Shown here: one piece after another, positions 58,466 to 64,000 of the stretch | Position numbering within the stretch: the stretch's first letter is position 1 | Layout of the letters: every line of letters starts with the position of its first letter | Assembly (NCBI GenBank): GCA_030533445.1 | Contig: CM060065.1 | Location: forward strand, 27,230,974-27,294,973 | DNA length: 64,000 nt | Reading direction: 5' to 3' | Origin: Cyprinodon diabolis | Taxonomy: Eukaryota > Chordata > Actinopteri > Cyprinodontiformes > Cyprinodontidae | Position numbers and translations under genes: made by a program | The notes under the pieces: model-generated | The model's input: the letters and a program-made list of their open reading frames with translations, nothing else | Told to the model about the DNA's origin: nothing | The model's database searches: none

Positions 58466-58944
58466 TTCAATTTTTTAAATTAATGCTCAGGGTATTAAAT
58501 AGTGATTGCACATTAGATATTGCAGCAGTTTTTCTCTTTATAGTATATAGTAGCAGAGATGAATGACCTGCGGTAGTGCTCCTTTTTACAAACAGGGTTT
58601 AAAAGTCTTTGACTAAAGGACCTGCTCAGCTCCTCTACAGTCCGGTGCAGGGGGTGGAAGGTGTTGTCCATGATGGATGTAAGCGTGGACAGCCCCCTCT
58701 TCTCAGCCACTTCCTCCACTGAGTCCAGAGTGCAGCCTGGGACAGAAGCTGCCTTTCTCACTAGTTGGTTCAGTCTCTTTCTGTCCTGCTCTGCGCTGCC
58801 AGGGGCCCAGCAGACAACAGCGTAGAAGAAGACTGATGCTACAACAGAGACATAGAAGGTTTTAGCAGGGGCCTGCTCACCCCAAAGGAATGGAAAAGGA
58901 ATTCCCCAATTAGTAGTAATAACCGTGTTAGGGTGATTTAAACA

Positions 58945-59205
58945 GAGAGGTCTGTTTGTTTGTCACCAACATTTAAAACAATTGTTGATTTGCTAGAGGA
59001 AGAACCTGTGTCTGTAGTACCTGCTCAGGAGCACACCATCTGTGTTTTTATTGAGGGAAAGCCTTGTGTCGCCCTATTAGATTCAGGCAGTAGTCTCACC
59101 CTTATTAGACAAGATTATCTTCCCAGAGACACCACATTTTCTGATGAAGTTAGACTTAGTTTTTTGTCATTTTGTATACACAAGTGTAAACAAAAAACAA
59201 TTTAA
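58945..59205 (+). pseudogene. LTR-retrotransposon aspartic protease fragment
   Basis: An 81-codon frame contains ICVFIEGKPCVALLDSGSSL, the DSG active-site motif of the pepsin-like protease in Ty3/gypsy-type pol proteins, with the preceding beta strand. No reverse transcriptase or LTR was seen next to it, so this is an isolated fragment. It abuts the LINE at 58900 on the opposite strand. Confidence 0.65.
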
Positions 59206-61120
59206 GTACAGCTCTCTACACAATTTCATTTTTTAAAGTGCACGCAAGCAGCAGTGATAAAAAGTTAAAGTCTGGTGTTTTCATGTTGATGATGTTGATT
59301 ATCCAATTGCCAGTGTTGTGTTTTAAGTTCATTAACAGGAGCTTTTACTTTCAGTAGTAGTAATGGATTAACTTCTATACCAGGTTGTATTGGGTTGGGA
59401 TATATATAAAAATGATCTGCAAACTCCAGTTTCCTACATTTATTCCAGTTTCCCTTGTAATCCATGTAGTGTCCTAACATACAATTTAAGGATTAGTCTG
59501 TGTCCATTGAAAATACAAATAATCAACACCTATGAAAAAAAAATCTAAGATGAAAACAGGGAGAGAAAAAACACAGCCCTGCTTTATGCATCCTGTGATC
59601 TCAATAATATGTGCTTATTAAAGCTTGTTCAGGGAAGGTAGAATTTATCTTAAAATAAGATTGCAACACAAAACTAACCTTGCCCTGCAAGCTAGAATGT
59701 AGCGAGATCTGAGTTTTCAGATCTCAACTCAGTTATACACATATCAATCAGGCTACTACCAGGTTAACACAAAACCCTCTACCACAACACATTTTCTTTT
59801 GAATAAAAAAAAAATATTACCAAGCTGAGTTTGATAAATGCAACATAATTCTGGCTTTAGTTTTATTTACAGTCCCAAATCAATGTTGTAACTGTAGGTG
59901 GCTCCTGTACTTAAGAAACCACCTGGGATCAAATACCAGTGAGCTTGTGGTTAAGACTCAGTTCTTGGGCAACAGTCATTGAGTATTTCTAAATAAATAG
60001 CAGTGGAAGCTGTCTGCTTCCTCATTTAGCAAAGATCTCACATAAAAAAAAAAATATTGAACAACATAAAAAGCCTCTAAAGTTCAGGGATGAAAAAGTT
60101 AAATTTAGTAATAGCCTGTTTTTAGCCAGCTGACCAGCAGCAACAAGAGGGAGCAGAACTGCTGCGTTATGCTTCCTACAGTCAGTCTGTGAAATCTCAT
60201 TAAAAGGAAATGGTAACCATAGAAACGCTTTAACAAAATCAAATACATACCAAAGGTAACATTTTCACATACAGAAATGATTTAGGCCAATTGGCTGACC
60301 CAGAATGGACCATAATAAGCATGCATACACTATTATGATCTAATAATGGTTTGTATTTTGCATCTCTGATATATATGGGAAGACATCAATCTGAATGCAC
60401 CCCACCACATCAAGAGTCCTGCTCCTCACTGCCCAGAAACCAAAGAATAAAGATCACTAATGACCAAAAAATAGGAAAACTGTTATTTATCAGAGGTTGT
60501 GTATTTACCGGTAAAAGAAACCTTTTATGGCATGTAGTGGCTTTATTAAGAAAAAAACATTCCTCACACTTTAGTTTTGAAATTTAAACTGTGTTCTGAC
60601 CCGTTTTTGGAAATTGAGATCTTTATTTGATGCATTTAGTTAATGAAAAAAACACCTATATGAGTATCTTACCTGCATAATGCTAAATCCATCAGTACAT
60701 GAAAAACTTCAGGGTCTTTATTTAATATCCATCTCTATGACCTTACTAAACTTCTAACTGTATTTCTCACTCATTGAGCCTCTGATTGTTTATTTCCCAA
60801 TCTGAAAACCAATTCTCAGGATTGAAAGCAACCTTGGTGGATATCCTGGTGTTCTCTGGAACAGTAACTATTTCTGAAAGAGCCACTTCAGCTCCCGACA
60901 GTTCAGAATCCTTTAACGTTGGTGGAGCTGTAAGATTTCAGCAGACCCCTACGTGTGTAACTCATTTGTAGTAAAATGCAAGAATACCATCCCTTCAAGT
61001 CCAGGTTTTAGCATATTAAGTTTTCTATCCTGGATGTCAATTTTATCTGATTTGGGAGAAAAACAATCTTTCATTAAACAGATGAAATGGAAACACTGAA
61101 AGTTGGTAAATTCCAAGGTA
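59206..61120. other. Intergenic DNA, nothing recognised
   Basis: AT-rich; open frames such as 60351-60587 have no family resemblance or splice context. Confidence 0.4.
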
Positions 61121-61139
61121 GTAGGAATTTATTTAGCAA

Positions 61140-61810
61140 TTAAGTGTCCTATTTCACAAGCCCTTTCTGTTTGACTGTTTTGCTCCAGCTCCTTTCCAGG
61201 GTTGTTTCTTCACAGCTCTAAAGGCAAACATCTAGGCCAGGGGTCACCAACGCAGTGCCCGCGGGCACCAAGGGGCCCTCAAGGACCACATGGGGTGCAC
61301 TCTTCGTCTTCTGAAAACAGAAGATCTCACTCAGTGGGTTAAGTTTAATTTTTTTTATTCTGTTGCTCTTCTTTTTAATAATTTATGTATTATTTCATTG
61401 TTAACTATTTCATCATATTTCAGTAATTTCAAAATGACAATATTAAAAAGAAAATTAGAAATGAATAAAATAAGAATAAAAATTAGTTTTTATGGATGAG
61501 ATTTACTGTAGGTGAACACTGATCCCTCCAGTTCATAGGTCAATATTGGTAGCCCTTCCTATGACTCGGTAGCCATGAAGTAGCCCTCAGCCTTAAAAAG
61601 GTTGGTGACCCCTGATCTAGGCTTTGACTAGGCTGCTGCAACACATTTGTTTTGTGTTCAGCTCCTTCTGAACATCAAAAGCATCTTGAATTTCATCTTT
61701 TTTGCTGTTGAAGGTGGAGTTCCAGTTGTGTGGAAATTGTTTATAATCTAGAATGGTATTGTGCTGCCAGCAAACTACCTTATCACAAGATGGCATATTC
61801 TGATATTAGA
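61140..61810 (-). pseudogene. Degenerate Tc1-like element split by a hAT MITE
   Basis: With the insert removed, the host reads GCTCTAAAGGCAAACATCTA joined to GGCTTTGACTAGGCTGCTGC and then AACACATTTGTTTTG, the minus-strand image of the Tc1 transposase central region (coding for a WPSQS-like area and upstream). Frames are broken. Confidence 0.5.
61238..61614. mobile_element. hAT MITE with perfect 8-bp target duplication
   Basis: Ends are CAGGGGTCACCAAC and GTTGGTGACCCCTG, a perfect 14-bp inverted repeat. The flanks are identical, ATCTAGGC at 61230-61237 and 61615-61622. The element is 377 bp and lacks a transposase. Size of duplication and CAGGG ends place it in hAT. Confidence 0.92.
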
Positions 61811-61814
61811 TGAT

Positions 61815-62635
61815 CAAAAAGCTGCTTTTACTTTTCAAATAATATAGCAGTGGACCATGGATTGACTTATTTTATAGGGCCAGTTCCCATAAAAGATTAA
61901 GACTTTCAGTACCAGTTAATTTTTTTTGTAACAGTAAATACATTTAGCCCGAGTTCTTTAGGTTCTCCCACATTTATCTGCTGAATTATCTCCTCAGCAT
62001 ATCAATATCTGCAGTGACCTATTATTTTGCTTCGGGTTTTTGTGCCTATAGATAGTCATAGATAGTCCAGTACAGACTCAGGGGTTTAAGTACCAAAAAC
62101 AAAATGTATTTTGTTCAGAATGAAGGTATGGCTGGTATCACTACACTGAGCAGGTTTTACATACGGCAATTAGGGAGAAAACACCCCCAAAAAAACCCAA
62201 CAATACATGACAGAGGAAATACGCAGGGAAAGGGAGACATCAATAAAAACAAATTGAGGACTGAGCAAGGACATTTAACAGGATAGGGATTTTAAACATG
62301 AAAATCTGATTTTCATCTTTTTTTGAGTCCATATATTTCTAAGCAAAAGGTTTTTGATCAAATATCTTCACACACAGCTAGAAACAGACACATTTAACCA
62401 CGTCTGTTAAAATAAAGAAAACAAATCCACGTTTCCCAATTTAATAAAATATATTTGCAAGCAAAATATGCTGACATTTGTTATTGTTGGGGATTTATTC
62501 CCAGCCAATTTCAACAAACCAGTGTCGAGCAAACTCTTGCTTTACTTGTACCAATAAAGCAAAGCCAAACAAACTCCTTTAAAAAAATACAGATCAATGC
62601 AGCAGCAGAAACCTAAATCAGTCCCATGACAACGT
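61815..62635. other. Intergenic DNA upstream of the ctcf 3' end in coordinates
   Basis: AT-rich with no gene or clear repeat identified. Confidence 0.4.
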
Positions 62636-63510
62636 TTTATTGGTTGTACATTGTTCTCATCTTCCACACAGTAATTAAAAAAAGGTAATTTAAGCTGCTA
62701 TGTAGCTCCGCCAATGTTACAAAATGAAAAAAAATATATAACCCAATGTGGAATGACTACACATGAGAGCAAAACTACTGTTTTTCTTTATCTTTGCACT
62801 CATCTGTGACAATGTTAGGTACATACACATCTTCTACATGTATTACAGTAGCAGGAAAAAAGAGCATGAGATAAGCAGTCTATTAAGCTTTTAAAACTAG
62901 ATTATTTTAAAAAAGTATTTACTAACCACACAGGAAGAAGAAAAAAAAAAACCTCCAGGTATATCATGGTTCGTTTGAAGTGGCTGTAATTAGAGGCAGT
63001 TGTTTGTTCATACAGTTACCTTTTTAAGATCGGGCTTTAAATACCTAAGCTCTATTTACATAATCCATATTAGCCTAAAAATGGTAAAGAAATCCTACAA
63101 AAAATTTAAAAGCTGATTCAGAGGTCTTTTTTAAGATTCTTAAAAACTAACAAGCACTCTTTTTTTAACCCAATAACCCATAGATAGGACAAAACTCCAA
63201 CAAATTACAGCCACCACAAAATAAAATGTCCTAAAAATTTGTTTTTGGTTTGATAAATCCTTATTAACATTTTTCCTCCCTCCTCATGCCGAGTATTTAT
63301 CGACAGATGATTACAAAGTAAAAAAATTTTTAAATTACAACAGTGACGTTTTCATCGGTGCATGGTACAATGTTTTCATCGGTGCATGGTACAACGTTTT
63401 CATCTTTGCATGGTACAAGATTCCGTTATCCTAAATGCCAAGAATTAAAATAAAGATTCAACCAAAGATCTGGGTGTTTTGTTTTTTTACAGATTTCACC
63501 TTCACATAAA
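62636..63510 (-). other. ctcf: Probable ctcf 3' UTR
   Basis: Minus-strand sequence after the ctcf stop, running to an AATAAA (plus strand TTTATT at 62636-62641). The extent is inferred. Confidence 0.5.
63347..63418. repeat. Three tandem 24-bp repeats in ctcf 3' UTR
   Basis: Units start at 63347, 63371 and 63395 and share TTTTCATCGGTGCATGGTAC; the third has CTTTG in place of CGGTG. The spacing is exactly 24 bp. Confidence 0.92.
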
Positions 63511-64000
63511 TCATCGGTCCATCATGCTGAGGATCATCTCAGGGGTCAGGTCTCCATTAGGAGGGGCCTCAGAAAGCTGCACCTCCTCGGCGGCTCCTTC
63601 TACCTGAGACAGCTCCTCCATCTCAATGGCTGACTTGACACCACCGATCACCACCTCCTCGGTAGCCCCTTCCTCCTGCTCCGCTCCAACCTCCTTTTTT
63701 ACGATGATGTCGTCGACCTCTCCCGTGGCTTCATCCTCCACACGGATGATGGCTGCAGCTAAAAATACATTCAGGTCAAACTGGAGCTCCAGTTAGTTTT
63801 TTTTAATTTTTTTTAAATCAGCAGCCTATAGATTTCCCAGTGGTTTCTTTTTTTGTGTGAATTACGTAAAATTACGATAACTTACTGTTAGGCTTATTCT
63901 TAGGTGGACGTCCACGTTTCCTTTTCACTGGTGGCTCAACTGGTGCAGGAATTGGGACCACTGGTTCAGCCTGCTCCACCTCGATTTCATTCAGCAGGTC
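63511..64000 (-). CDS. ctcf: CTCF insulator protein, C-terminal exons (partial)
   Basis: CTCF is the zinc-finger architectural protein that binds insulators and stalls cohesin at loop anchors. Only its C-terminal tail is here, in two exons: 64000-63886 (open at the window edge) and 63758-63511. They join in phase (A|CT) with a GTAAGT donor and TTTTAG acceptor. The first exon carries [14 protein letters not shown], an AT-hook-like basic motif. The second gives [19 protein letters not shown], an acidic stretch, then [18 protein letters not shown] before the TGA at 63513-63511. That final motif is the hallmark of vertebrate CTCF. The zinc fingers lie beyond the right edge. An apparent start at 63741 is internal to the exon (a GTG) and not a real start. 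Confidence 0.95.

Larger units (their letters stand above)
56765..58900 (-). mobile_element. LINE 3' end containing two nested insertions
   Basis: Minus-strand frame 58890-58513 encodes the LINE reverse-transcriptase C terminus: YAVVCWAPGSAEQDRKRLNQ, LVRKAASVPGCTLDSVEEVA and SIMDNTFHPLHRTVEELSRS. The 3' UTR runs to a tail with TCAATCAATCAGTCAGTCAA at about 56765-56815. The UTR is split by a SINE (58247-58465) and by a complete Tc1-type element (56868-58088). Confidence 0.75.

Overview
This window reads as nuclear DNA of a ray-finned (teleost) fish. It is AT-rich, its genes are split into short exons with GT-AG introns, the recognisable proteins are vertebrate-specific, and the spaces between exons are packed with typical fish transposons: Tc1-like elements, hAT elements and MITEs, L2/Rex-type LINEs and tRNA-derived SINEs. 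No species call is attempted.

Four host genes can be reconstructed by joining exons. rab27a (+, 12637-15275, 5 coding exons, 220 aa) is a vesicle-traffic GTPase. vrk3 (+, 21100-31303, 15 exons, 511 aa) is a zinc-ribbon pseudokinase. ripor1 (-, 50281-34325, 15 coding exons, 624 aa) is a Rho-interacting polarity regulator about half the length of the human protein. The last exons of ctcf (-, from 63511 past the right edge) encode the end of the chromatin insulator protein. vrk3 and ripor1 converge tail to tail. ripor1 and ctcf lie in tandem on the minus strand; they are also close neighbours on human 16q22.1, which supports the RIPOR1 assignment. The four genes are not an operon or a single pathway.

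Layout. 1-12.6 kb is gene-poor: a MITE, a LINE 3' end, a Tc1 remnant, a two-tier tandem array (about 57-bp then about 330-bp units), and a 2.5-kb IS630/mariner-type transposon with a spliced transposase that ends about 87 bp before the first rab27a coding exon. 12.6-16.8 kb is rab27a. 17-31.6 kb is vrk3, with transposon remnants in its introns. 31.6-34.3 kb holds a dead LINE. 34.3-54.5 kb is ripor1, its long introns filled with hAT, Tc1, LINE and SINE pieces. 54.5-62.6 kb is intergenic and contains a nest in which an intact Tc1-type element and a SINE sit inside a LINE. 62.6-64 kb is the ctcf 3' end.

The most noteworthy items are the short ripor1, the intron-containing transposase with a Gly/Arg heptad repeat, the intact Tc1-type element with widened catalytic spacing, several nested insertions with visible target duplications, and the 330-bp array. 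I found no wholly new gene system. All exon joins come from reading frames and splice motifs by eye, without alignment or transcript evidence.
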